Source: Litoditis marina
Taxonomy: Eukaryota > Nematoda > Chromadorea > Rhabditida > Rhabditidae
Length of the DNA stretch: 64,000 nucleotides
Direction of reading: 5' to 3'
NCBI GenBank assembly: GCA_964036275.1
Contig: OZ038434.1
Location: 25,465,413-25,529,412, forward strand
Under the pieces are notes generated by a model, which was not told the origin of the DNA, searched no databases, and worked only from the letters and a program-made list of their open reading frames with translations. How positions within the stretch are numbered: the stretch's first letter is position 1; each line of letters starts with the position of its first letter. Positions 1 through 10,900 of this stretch are shown here, piece after piece. The translations under genes were made by a program, and so were the position numbers.

Positions 1-142
1 GTGTTTCTAGTTCTCTTTCTGGTTATTGACACCAACCGAGTTCTGTCTCCTTTTCGATCTTCTTTTTCTACACATACAAGGATGATGCACGCACAGTTTT
101 TGAAGGCATTGGCTTGGCAGGTAGACAGTAATCAAAGAGATG

Positions 143-210
143 AAACAGAGAGAGAGAGAGAGAGAGAGAAAGGGGAGAGGAGAGAGAGAAAGATAGAGAG
201 AGAGATAGAT

Positions 211-243
<33 letters not shown>

Positions 244-290
244 GGGAACAGAGAGAGAGAGGGGGGGAAGAGAGACGAAGAGAGAGAGGA
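143..290. repeat. GA-rich microsatellite
   Basis: An impure (GA)n tract. Both strands give long Arg/Glu or Leu/Ser open frames that are translations of the repeat and not genes. Confidence 0.9.
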
Positions 291-844
291 ATGATCTAAT
301 CTTCGTTGTAGTTTGATTTTGACAAGCATTGGATGAAACTACAAACGTATACATTTAATAGACGTGTTGTTTCACTTTTTTCCAGTCCCAGTGAAAATCC
401 ACAGTATGAACGCCTGGCAGGCAATAAATTGTTCATTAAAGTTAAGTTAATGTTACCCCTGTTCTTCAAAGTTCCTTACGGAACTTGCAAGGGACAGTCT
501 CAGAGAGAAACTCTGTAAGGCAGACTGAATTTGGCCTACCATCCCCATCCAGCCACGGAGCACCAGGGGAGGCTTCAACTTTCGTAGACATTCTACTACC
601 AATTTATCGCCCACGAAGGGATGAATGCTTTGGTTGGGCAGTGGTGGGGATCGAACGTGTGACCCTTCTCTGAGAAGATTTTGCCGAGTGCCTGCACGGT
701 TACGCCCCTTTTTGCTAAGCCCCGCCCATTTGCCGACTGGTTGCGCTCTAGTTGCACCCTACCGGCACGCTTAGCTTTGCGACCAGTCGGCATTTGCAGC
801 GCGTCTAGTCGTCAAAAATAGAAGGGTGATTTCGTTGGCTATTC

Positions 845-1560
<716 letters not shown>

Positions 1561-1570
1561 TCAAGAACGA

Positions 1571-2819
1571 CTGTGGTTTGTGTGGCTTTTTTCCTTTTTT
1601 GTGAACGTTCAATGACAACAATCAGACTCTGAGTGTGTATGTGTTCTGTGATGTTTCAGCAGCCAATAATGTACAAGTTCAGTACGGCTTTTTTTTTAAC
1701 TGAATGTCAGTGAACTTTATTTCCTTCAAGTCTCCCTTCAAGCCAATGCCGTCTGATGCCGTTTGATGCCGTCGCGCGCGAAATACACTGCGCAAATGAA
1801 CAGGCTATTTTCGTGCAGGCATCTTGATTACGGTATCGAAATTTTTTGAATTAAAAATATATGGTTTTATATTTTATTTTATTTTGGAGACTTTTTTATT
1901 GTGTATTTTGGTATCCTCCATGTGTATAGGTTATAACTCATGTTTTTCAGTCGATGGGAGACTGCGTAGCATCACAGTCAACGAATAAAATACATTCAAT
2001 GGATTTCTGAGGTAGGATGGTTTTTTTTGTTTTCATTTCGTTCGTTTCGGTGAGAATGTATAGCTGAGTGAACAAACGCGGTGCGATTCTTAAATTCAAC
2101 TCGAGGGTCATATATTTCCGAATAAACTACAAGATTGTGAAGCTGAAATAGAGCTCGTTTTTTTTATTTTATTCCCTGGGTTTTTTATTTTGGCGAGGTA
2201 TGGTTTCTATAAATGCGGGGGTCTAATGCGATATGTGATTGCGGAATTGAACGGTTTTTTCTGTGAAATCTGAAAATCATAATTTTTCCGTGTTCACATA
2301 TAAAATCTGACTACTCGAACAGTCGGGCCTTTCTAGTGTATCGTGACGAAGTAACGTTTCCAATGAAAAAAATTCCTTAGTTGATGTAAACATATGTGTT
2401 TTGTTTAAAAAACTTTTCATTTTCTATGATTTAAAGTTAGTTCAAAGCATAAGTTTCTATTTGCAGAGGGTCATCTCTTCTCTCTTGCGACGTCAGCACT
2501 TCGAGTTTCGATGCGAAATAATATTGTCTAACGTATTTCGTATTTGGAAAAACAAGCTCTTTCCTGGAGAATAGTCACTCACTGGTGTGTGTTAGTTCTT
2601 TAATTCTTTTTATATCGTTATACATTACTTGAGAGAAACGAGGTTTTACGCTATTAAAATTAAATACTAGCAATCATGAATTCCTGGGCTATTCATACCG
2701 TTTATGCTTTGGAACAATCTAGCATCACGTGCACCTCGTACACGAGTTTCTATATTCATGCACTATTTTAGTTTTCCAAACTATCGAAATTTTCTTCCCT
2801 ACATTACATAGTTTTACAG
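1571..2819. other. Non-coding stretch, no gene supported
   Basis: AT-rich sequence with several poly-T runs. It precedes the first exon I can defend for the gene at 2.8-4.9 kb, so it may hold that gene's upstream exons or promoter, but I found no open frame in the required phase with a start codon. Confidence 0.4.
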
Positions 2820-4869
2820 ATTCTCCAGCCTTCACTCAAGTCCAGCAGCCAGTGCCAGATAGGAACCAGCATATACAACAGACGTGAGTATATATATTTT
2901 TCTTTATTCTCGAAGTGTGTTCCTAAATCTCACTTTTCTGGTTTGGTTTATTTTCTGAAGTATAGCAGTTTACCTGGCTCAAAAACTTTCTACCAACCAG
3001 TTCGTTTACCACAATAAATTAGTTCGAGAGAACCATAAAAGTTTCGAAAAACGGGTGTTATTCTCCCCAAAATTGGGAAGATGGCCTTCTTTGATGTAAA
3101 ATCATAATGTCTCTAGTATTTGGAACCGAAAAGGAGTTCATTTTTGTGGCATAGTTAACTGTTTTGTACCAGCTCTCCAATTTTTGTATCCCTTCTAACG
3201 TCTCTCGAGAAAACCCGAGGTTTTACGCTATATAAATACCTGCAATCACTAGTTTCAGGGCCCGTACTCTCAACAGGGAGTTAGCTCTTCTTCTGCCTAT
3301 GTTCATGACAAGGTATGTTATTTATTTCTCATTTGGTTCGTACCAGTTGTCAGTTGTAGCCCTTACATGTTCTTCATGTGTTATACCTCGCTTTACCAAG
3401 CGCTACAGTACGCCGTGGAACATTGGAATTCGTGCTTTCTAAATGGAATAATTCTCGTCCTACCAAATTTTTAATGCTCTAAAGTGGGAAGCAAGAGATG
3501 CAAAAAGCCAAATACTAAATTATATGGTAAATACCAGACTTTCTCACTTTCTAACTATCTTCCTTAGACTATCTTACTTTCGAATGGTACAAATCGTTAC
3601 AGAAATCCGACACTTTCCGCACCGAAAGGCGACACCGCTGGTTCCAACCCACTGCAAGGTTGATATCAGGACAGTTCAGGACGATTCGGAGAGCGTGATA
3701 TCACCAATTCACTGCTTTCAATATGTAATTTATGTTATCTTAATTGTTTATTTTTGTTGTTATACTGTCATGTTTGTCATTTTAGACTGTTACTGTGAAT
3801 CTTGTTTTCTCGTTTTCGTTTGTTTTGACAGAAAGCAATAAAAGTTCTGATCAACGAATACTTGAGTTTGTTCCCTTGCTTGAAAATCGTTCTAGAAACA
3901 GGATAAAGTTTCATTTTGTTATTGTCAAGAGGGACGTTTTATACCCTAGTATCGGCAGAGCTGGTTCCCCATTGACCGTTCGCTGAGTGCGCGCACGGTA
4001 GTTGCGCACTAGATGCACTGTAGTCGCACGAAGCGAGGTCTACGAAATTAGTTCGCAACTGCTGGTGCATGCCCCCCGCAACTATCGTGCGCGCACTCAG
4101 CGAAATCCTTTCCCAGAAGTGGTGGGTGGCGCCTAAACCACTACACCATTCCACCACGATTTTACAGCCACAATTTAAACTGTATTTAAAACATGAAGCT
4201 ATCAGATTTTTCATCATCTCAAGCTCATTTTCAATGTTAGAACCTTCCAAACAAGTCGTAGTTTTGAAGTATTTGAAACACAAGTGAACGAATAGTTTAA
4301 AATTTCAACATCATCTAGGTGGAGCGAGACAACGTATAAGCGAGATAACTTATACAATTGCATTTCTCTCTGATCAAGCTTGATTCAAAGATTGTATTAT
4401 AGATTTCGGTTGCTTTTCTGTTCCTAGCCCTTCCCAGTATAACAGCTACAATTCGGGCGGTATGCAGGCAACCGTTCAACCCATGTGAGTTAATACAATC
4501 AAGTTTTCAGGAAGTAAAAAAGAATTGGACTTGAACTTGGAAAATTTTTGAGGTTTACCAAGTCTAGGCAAGTTGCGTGTAAAAAGGTCAGCACTATAGG
4601 CTATCGTAAAGAAGGCTGTAAACAAAGTTTGAGTAATGACAGTAGAATTTGCATTAGTTTTCTACTATATAATATATCTGATAGGGAGACAAATAGAGAA
4701 TCACATTTGACCTTAACTTTTTATTAAAGACTTTAATGAAAATTTGGGTTTTCAGACGTGAATTGTGTATGCCTAATGACGGTTTCCATGCACGGTGTCG
4801 CCTCTACTATTTCTATGTTAATTGTCAACAGACCGTATTCGATCTACACGAAGAAAGTAATGCTATCAA
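2820..4869 (+). CDS. Partial gene for an unrecognised Gln-rich / Cys-containing protein
   Basis: Three exons join in a consistent frame: 2820-2883, 4428-4484 and 4756-4869, each with a TTTACAG/CCTAG/TTTCAG acceptor and a GTGAGT donor. The first two encode a Gln/Pro/Ser/Tyr-rich segment (QVQQPVPDRN, SQYNSYNSGG). The third encodes a compact segment with three Cys (ELCMPNDGFHARC, then LYYFYVNCQQTVFD). A 54-base candidate cassette exon at 3259-3312 is a multiple of three and could be inserted without changing phase. The start exon is not identified. After 4869 (phase 2) a possible terminal exon starts at 4920 after an ACTTCAG and runs to a TGA at 4984-4986. I do not recognise the family; the phase continuity and composition argue for a real gene. 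Confidence 0.55.
3980..4103. repeat. Foldback element, GC-rich arms
   Basis: Imperfect inverted arms of about 26 bases, CGCTGAGTGCGCGCACGGTA at 3980 and its complement ending near 4103 (CGTGCGCGCACTCAGCG), separated by about 70 bases. GC content is much higher than in the surrounding sequence, which suggests an inserted short inverted-repeat element. Confidence 0.7.
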
Positions 4870-4986
4870 GTGAGTTTCACACAAATCACCAGTCGTTGTC
4901 GCAATCTATACAACTTCAGAAAAAGTGAGATCGTTATAATTTTCAAAAAAATACGATTCTCTTTCCACACGAGGAGCTATCAGTGA

Positions 4987-6465
4987 AAAGATCATTGGAA
5001 AGCTGATGAAAGGTTTATGAACATCTCACGAACCACCTACAAACTTGCATAATATGAAAAAGCTATAGAAAGACTGTTATAAAATCTATAATCTGTTTGG
5101 AGGGAGATGAGTACGTCCCTAATTTATTCAAAACAAGTTCTTGAAACAAAAAGTTATTTTAGGACTGTGTCGTTTCGGTCTGCCACACAAATTACTCTTT
5201 TCTAACCGGACAACACCTTCAGATAATCTCTTTCCAAAAGCGTTAAAATTGTATTATTACAATAATTATACATTTCATTCATCCTACGTTGAGTTTTATC
5301 ACTATTGTAAATTCATCGTCAAAATTGTAACCTCATGGGCAACTCACGGAGCTAAAATGCCTTCCCATGGGAAGTTAGAGCGAGGAAATAGTGTGCTCGC
5401 GAGGAGGGTACACAGCAGCGGGAGGCTCTCATCGTTTATTGTGAGCAGGACACATCACATTAAAAAAAATCATGTTATAAGCATCGAAGCGTAGCCCACC
5501 CAATCTCCCCCTTTTTGGAGTTCAACTACGATACCCAAATCCTATTACACGATATTAGAACAGAACTTAATTACTTACTTACTTAGGTAATGAACTAATT
5601 CATTGAATATCCGATTGTACTGTCTTTTTTGTTGTGTATTCTTTTATAAAGTTTTTCAAATATCATCGTGCGCAGCGCGGAGCGCTGCGCAGATTAGTTT
5701 TTGTTCAAAGGTCTGCAGGCATTACAAAACAGATTATTACAATTTTCTTCAAAGTACGTCGACCATTTTCTTAGATTTTCGCATGAATCACTGAAGGGCA
5801 ACACGTTCACAAGATACTAAGTTCACGTTCCAAGTAGAATTTATTGAGAGGAGTTAGAGGGCCCAACGTCTCGCAAAAATGGCTTCCGTGAGGGGCGGCG
5901 GCGGCGGCGGCGGCGCCGGCGACAAAAGTGTCCGCCTCCTCAAATCTCGGCATAGTTTCGCACAAAATTAACTTATTCAAAAAATACTTACATCATTGAA
6001 AAGCTCTAAAAAAGTTGAGGTATACGTATTTTCCAGGTATGTCTGAAATTTGAATATTACGTGTGAGAGAGCCGAAAATGGTCTCGCAAAAATCATGGAT
6101 AGACCGGTTTCGTGAAAATAAAAATGAAAGAAGAGTTTAACGTGTAGTAGGAAGACGTTTTCCAATGAAGAACTCATGACAGGCGGGTACAGCTTGGTTT
6201 TCACTCCTATTCACATGTCTGATTGGCGGATTGGATAAACGCTCTATTCACGCACGGCGAACGAAGGTTCGATTCCTGCCTGGAGTCTAGAGTGAAAAAT
6301 TTGCTATCACTTGAACGAGGTTACAACTACACCAAACGTTCTGCACTACGGCACGGTTTGAAACTCCAATAGAAAACATAACGTTCCTTGTTTAGCTTAT
6401 TGTTCAAAATATCATTTTTTATCAAAAATGACCGTTACTTCGTAACCATAGAAAAAGAGTTCAAT
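4987..6465. other. Intergenic, minor repeats only
   Basis: No gene is supported. It contains a block at 5374-5415 (GGAAATAGTGTGCT..GCGAGGAGGGTACA) that recurs at 13949-13997, a (GGC)n run at 5895-5922, and a tRNA-like segment at about 6215-6290 with an A-box-like GGATTGGATAAACGC and a B-box-like GGTTCGATTCC but no convincing cloverleaf. The 117-codon open frame at 5141-5494 has no splice context or recognisable domain, and I do not accept it. Confidence 0.5.
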
Positions 6466-6793
6466 TAGTATAAAAAAACGAGTGTAAAGAAAGTAAAGAT
6501 TAGTTTTGGATAAATATGTACAAGAAATATAAAAGAAGTCCAATAAAAATATTTTGAGGAAAATGCTAATCTCGCTTCTCTTGAAAACAACGGAGTATAA
6601 GCTAGATTATTGTGAGTCGCAGTCAGAAGTTTTCTTCCGACAACCAAAAACTAGGTATCCTTTTTTTGAAATTCTGAACCGAGCGAGATTAGAGTTTTCC
6701 TCAAAATATTTTTATTGGACTTCTTTTATATTTCTTGTACATATTTATCCAAAACTAATCTTTACTTTCTTTACACTCGTTTTTTTATACTAA
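6466..6793. repeat. Long near-perfect inverted repeat (hairpin)
   Basis: The left arm at about 6466-6575 and the right arm at about 6684-6793 are reverse complements over about 110 bases, apart from a short mismatch next to the loop (TG versus CT). The loop is about 108 bases. The arms end in TTAGTATAAAAAAACGAGTG and its complement. If transcribed, this would form a long double-stranded RNA stem. Confidence 0.9.
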
Positions 6794-7294
6794 TATTTAT
6801 ACACTCGTATTTCACCATAGTCCGTAAGTTCTGATTCAACTGTAATATTTGTCTTTACACAGCATAATTCGAGGTATAAAGTATGTTTTTACATATTTTC
6901 ATTGTTCATTAACAATCAATAGAATGTGATCGACGGGAATACAGAAGAACCCTGCTGCTCGCCGGGTCGACTGAAATGATTCTTTCTCAGCAAATGATAA
7001 TCAAAAAGAGTTTATCCTCGTCTTACTAACTACATCATTCTGTAAAGTCGACAATTTCCTAAGTTTCATTACGTCCTGTAAAAAAGAAGAAGTGAATAAA
7101 AATTATGTAAAAGAACTGCTCGAGTGCCGAACCATGTTATGTATCTTTTACAACACAAATTACTACACCTCAATTATTTCGTGCAAATCATTATTAAATC
7201 AATATAAACGTTTCCTACGTTTTCTGAAATTTTCACAATGATTAAATAGTAAACAATAAACAACAAAAACACTAATATCTTCGTATAAAATCAC

Positions 7295-8238
7295 CTGAGA
7301 AAAGTGTTCATCTCTTTCGCAAATTGCTCATTGGTCATTCCCTCCTTTTGCGCTCGAGCCACGAGTTCCCTGTAGAATTTCACGTTTTCAATCAGGCGTC
7401 TGGCCTCTCTTTTTCTCTTCTCCGAAATTCCCATATTTTCTGGCACGTAGCCCCAACGGATCATCTGATCCATGGAAGGATAGTTGGAGAAATCACAGTT
7501 CGAGATGATTGGGCTGAATTTTCATGTATATACTAGAAGTAAAGTAAATAGTTACAAATTGACAGTTAGCATTCTAATGAACAATCATTCTAAATCGTGC
7601 ACATGTGCACGTTCCTGAGTTGTGCTGTGTTTAACATGTTTCACGTGACTGTGAAATTGACCAACAGTATGGACTGGAAGACTAGAGGGGTGACTAGGCT
7701 TGTTAATCGGGTTCAAAATGTTTTCGAGATATTGAGTTTTCAAATTTTTCGAGTTTCGAGGTCGGCTCGATTCGAAAAAAATTCGAGTCGAGTCGTGTCT
7801 TATCGTGGTCTGAGTTTTTTGAGTCGAGTCGTGTCGAGATTTGAGTTCAACTTTAACAACCCTGGGTGACACTCGATTTGTTGTTCGCTCTAAAATCACA
7901 GCAAAAAATAGCTACTAGCACAGCAGAACTTCTCGCAATCGCAGTATCTTTTAATTAGACATGGAACATACTAAGCCGACAGATGCAGACAGTTAGAGAG
8001 TGTCTGCGTATCATTGATCTCCATGCTCTATCTGCTATCGCTCGATTGTTTGATTATTCAACTAATTACTGTAGGAGCCCACGTAGCAATGTGATAAACT
8101 ATATTTGACAAAGATGAAACTAACATTGCCATCCCTCAGATCACCTCAGATCTCAGAGATTTACCTCATATCATTGCTGTCGATAACCCTAGCCGATACA
8201 ATGGAAGCAAGCACCAGCACGAAAATCGGATGAACCAT
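7295..8238 (-). CDS. Secreted small-protein family member A
   Basis: Exon 1 (8238-8165) encodes a signal peptide, M-V-H-P-I-F-V-L-V-L-A-S-I-V-S-A. Exon 2 (7513-7295, after ATTCAG) holds the family core, including SNCDFSNYPSMDQMIRWGYVPEN and EQFAKEMNTFL. They join in phase 2 as in the paralogues. The usual Trp of the P-x-N-W motif is Met here. The 3' end is unclear: exon 2 ends in phase 2, whereas paralogues use phase 1. The nearest acceptor, about 60 bases downstream, gives a short basic tail (KRRKRLY, stop) in place of the usual Y-x-x-Y-L exon. The gene shares a divergent promoter region with locus B. Function unknown; a secreted or extracellular role is inferred from the signal peptide only. 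Confidence 0.75.
7527..7671. mobile_element. TIR element, family T1 (copy 1)
   Basis: Ends are TATACTAGAAGTAAA and ACCAACAGTATGG; it contains the conserved GTGCTGTGTTTAACATG stretch. It lies in the intron of gene A, only about 12 bases upstream of the exon 2 acceptor. Confidence 0.75.
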
Positions 8239-8378
8239 GTTTCTGAAAAAAACTATATTATTACCAATTTGACGTGGGAAAACAATAGTGCTAACGATCT
8301 GTATTTTTTCACTTGTAAAATGTACTACAACTCTTACCAGTATAATTGTGTAGCATTGTATTGTTTTCCTAGCGCATC

Positions 8379-8500
8379 TATACTGTTAGTCAATTGCAGA
8401 GTGACGGGAAACATGACACAGCAGAACCCAGATACATGCAATGACAAAGTGCACGATTCCTCTTTATAATGCTAACGTTACGTGACTATTCATAAGTAAT
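8379..8500. mobile_element. TIR element, family T1 (copy 2)
   Basis: Begins TATACTGTTAGTCAATTGCA and ends in GTTACGTGACTATTCA; internal ACACAGCAGAACC. It lies upstream of the gene A start codon, between the promoter element and the signal-peptide exon. Confidence 0.7.
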
Positions 8501-8634
8501 CTAATTGTATTGAAACTCAGCGAAAAACTAGAGAGTATTAGTTCAAAGGTATAATCAACGTGATAATCTTAACAAAACGGTGAGCGAATGAACTGTGATA
8601 ACGCGCAACAAAACAGTATATACATACAACTTCT

Positions 8635-8674
8635 GATCTACATTTTCCCAAACAATGGTAATACCCGAGTGGGA
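8635..8674 (-). promoter_or_regulatory. Family promoter element, gene A side
   Basis: On the minus strand it reads CCCACTCGGGTAT...GGGAAAATGTAGATCA, followed by a GTATATAC box. The same order and orientation precede paralogues B, F, G, H and J. It lies about 400 bases before the gene A ATG. Confidence 0.65.
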
Positions 8675-8800
8675 ACATGAACATTTTTATACAATTAGAT
8701 TCCAATGAGCGGGAACATAAACGTTTTTAAACAATTAGATTCTAATAAAAAGGAACATAAACGTTTTAATACAATTAGATTCTAATAAAATACTTTTGTT

Positions 8801-8860
8801 CCCACTCGGCTATCACCATTGTTCGCGAAAATGTAGATCAGTTGGTAGCTGGTATATAAG
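8801..8860 (+). promoter_or_regulatory. Family promoter element with TATA box, locus B side
   Basis: CCCACTCGGCTAT, then GCGAAAATGTAGATCA, then TATATAAG at 8853-8860. It mirrors the minus-strand copy at 8635-8674, so the pair forms a divergent promoter between gene A (-) and locus B (+). About 120 bases between the two hold three diverged copies of a GGAACATAAACGTTTT..ACAATTAGATTCTAAT unit. Confidence 0.65.
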
Positions 8861-9154
8861 CGTTTTCGTTAATTCATTGTACATATAATTGATGGTTTTG
8901 CATAATATATATGAGAAAGAATACTGTATCGTTCGTATTTTGATGTGCTGCAAGAGAATCAGTATTTTTCATGCGCCAACAGAAATGAAAATACACACTT
9001 GGTAAATCTCACATTTTACTAGTAGTGAACAGTAAAGTGAATTAAACGTGACTTACAGAATTTGACGTAAAATATACTGTTACGAGACAATACAATTCAG
9101 GCATCATCTCTCTCATGTTAAATATTGCATTATTCGGAAAAGAGTTTTCAGAAC

Positions 9155-10016
9155 ATGATTCGCCCGTTTTTCATGTTGATGCTTGTTGCCACTGTATCTG
9201 CAATGGCTCTAGACAGATACAAAAGGTATGTATACTAGAAGCGAATATTTGTCACGTGGAGTTAGAATTTCAAGGCGGAATCATTCACTTTGTCATTGCA
9301 CGTTTCTGAGTTCTGCTGTGTTTAACATCCTTTAACTGCGCAAGTGACTAACAGTATAGGTTTCGCTCTTTTCAAGGCGGCCTACACGATGTATGTTGCC
9401 GAAGTCCGTTTGGTTTTTAGTTTGATTCCGTCACTCTTTGATACTTCGCTAATTATTCTTCTATCGGAAGCAAACTACAAAAATGGTTCCGTCACTTGAA
9501 AACATATTTTCGAGAAATTATGTTTGTTCTTCTTTTTTTCCATTTCCAGAACAATCTACAATGACTTGACGGACCATATACAGTACCCTTTCGCCTATCC
9601 GTTGGCGACCACTATATAACACTGTAGTCTGGCATCTGTCACTATGAGCACGTAACAGGGTCCAATTTGCCACAATGGTCAAATTTGCAAAAATAGGCTT
9701 TGGAATAGTTTAACATCTGTATAAAACTGTATTCAAAGTTATTTCAATCGGTTTGGTCGCCAATTGACAAGTTTTGAGTTGCGACGTCAAGTACCGTAGT
9801 TTTTGCGACGTGCGTGTAACAGGGTTATTATACGTTTTATTATCATATTTTATTTACTCACATTCATCCAATTGGGGTGCCACACCTATCAATTGGGAAA
9901 ATAATGTGTTAAATCGCAAATAAATCTTTTCTAGGTTCAAAAAGAACCGTTTGCTCATGTGGAAGGGGAAACTGACCAAGAAAGAAGCTCGCCAGAAAAT
10001 TTTGGATTTCCTAGAG
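9155..10016 (+). pseudogene. Secreted small-protein family locus B, decayed
   Basis: Exon 1 (9155-9225, ATG three bases after TTTCAG) encodes a signal peptide (MIRPFFMLMLVATVSA) and ends in phase 2 like its paralogues. The next acceptor (9550) leads to 22 codons and a TAA at 9617-9619, without the P-x-x-W core. At 9935-10016 an exon-like segment (LLMWKGKLTKKEARQKI, then LDFLE) clearly matches the second half of the family core but ends GAG-TGA, with the donor one base out of phase, and no Y-x-x-Y-L exon follows. I infer loss of the first half of the core. A short 46-residue secreted peptide from exons 1-2 is an alternative. Confidence 0.6.
9231..9358. mobile_element. TIR element, family T1 (copy 3)
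   Basis: Starts TATACTAGAAGC five bases after the exon 1 donor of locus B and ends ACTAACAGTATAGG. Same internal TTGCACGTTTCTGAGTTCTG as other copies. Confidence 0.75.
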
Positions 10017-10054
10017 TGAGGCGTGAGAATGACCCCATTCTCACTTGGCAAATT

Positions 10055-10265
10055 CCGTCCCTAACCGACTCTTCCCGAACCAGTTGGTTCGGTACGAAAC
10101 CGAACCACTTGCGTACTCAAAACGACAGGAAACCGGACCAAAACCTAATAAACTTACGTTGTCTACCAATTTCTACATTAATTATTCGAACTGGTTCCAC
10201 CATTGTCAGCCCGAATTTAGAGCCAAATTAAAGATACGATTCCTAATAAGCAGGCTCTTAAACAG
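10055..10265. repeat. GAACCAGTTGGTTCGG repeat, copy 1
   Basis: Shares CTTCCCGAACCAGTT, ACCGAACCACTTGCGTACTC and related words with the block at 53160-53405, which is a palindromic version. A short-element remnant; the overlapping open frames are artefacts. Confidence 0.6.
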
Positions 10266-10424
10266 AAGAATTTCATAGATGTCCCACCATCCTCAAATGA
10301 CATAAAATTCTGGAAATGTCGAAAGCTCAATGAGCACTTATTTACAAATATTATATTTCACCCTTTCGAGTTTCTTTTTCATTATATTAGTTGAAACAAC
10401 TTCAAGATGGAAACTGCATTCGAA

Positions 10425-10559
10425 TATACGGTCAGTCAATTACACAGTTACGTCTAACATGTTAAACACAGCAGAACTCAAAAAGGTGCAATGAAAAAGT
10501 GCGCGATGCCTCATAAGAATGCTAACTTCACGTGATTATTCAGCTTATTTCTACTATAT
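10425..10559. mobile_element. TIR element, family T1 (copy 4)
   Basis: TATACGGTCAGTCAATTACA at the left, TTCACGTGATTATTCAGC and a degenerate TTCTACTATATA at the right; internal AACACAGCAGAACTC. Confidence 0.7.
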
Positions 10560-10589
10560 AGGTTTTATCAGATCGTTGTGGACTGCAGG

Positions 10590-10790
10590 ACGAATTGCTC
10601 AGAACGATTGGCGCCAATTGGCCAGCTACAAAAGCGAGAGAGCATGCAGGTCAATGAGGTCGCAGACATCCGCGTCTCTCTGACCTGCACACTCTCTCGT
10701 CGAGGGCTACAAAAGTGGCTGGCCAATTGGCTGGAAATTGTCTGACTGGGTAGATGACGGGCTCTTGCGAGCTGCCAGCCCATCTGCGTA
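10590..10790. mobile_element. Foldback element, family T2 (GGCCAGC), copy 1
   Basis: Inverted arms with CAATTGGCCAGCTACAAAAG and GTGGCTGGCCAATTGG around CGAGAGAGCATGCAGGTCA and TGACCTGCACACTCTCTCG. Several copies of the same element occur in the window. Confidence 0.75.
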
Positions 10791-10900
10791 TCTCTGATCT
10801 AAACACTCTCTCGTCGCACCAATGTTATCTCATCCCGAAATCATGCAAGCAAATTGAGATTTTTCAATAAATATTCATTTTGTGGCATAATTGAACATTA

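Noticed and set aside
5141..5494. 117-codon open frame on the plus strand
   Set aside because: No splice signals, promoter or domain; part of it overlaps a repeated block also found at 13.95 kb.
6215..6290. Functional tRNA
   Set aside because: A-box-like and B-box-like words exist, but the T stem and acceptor stem do not pair.
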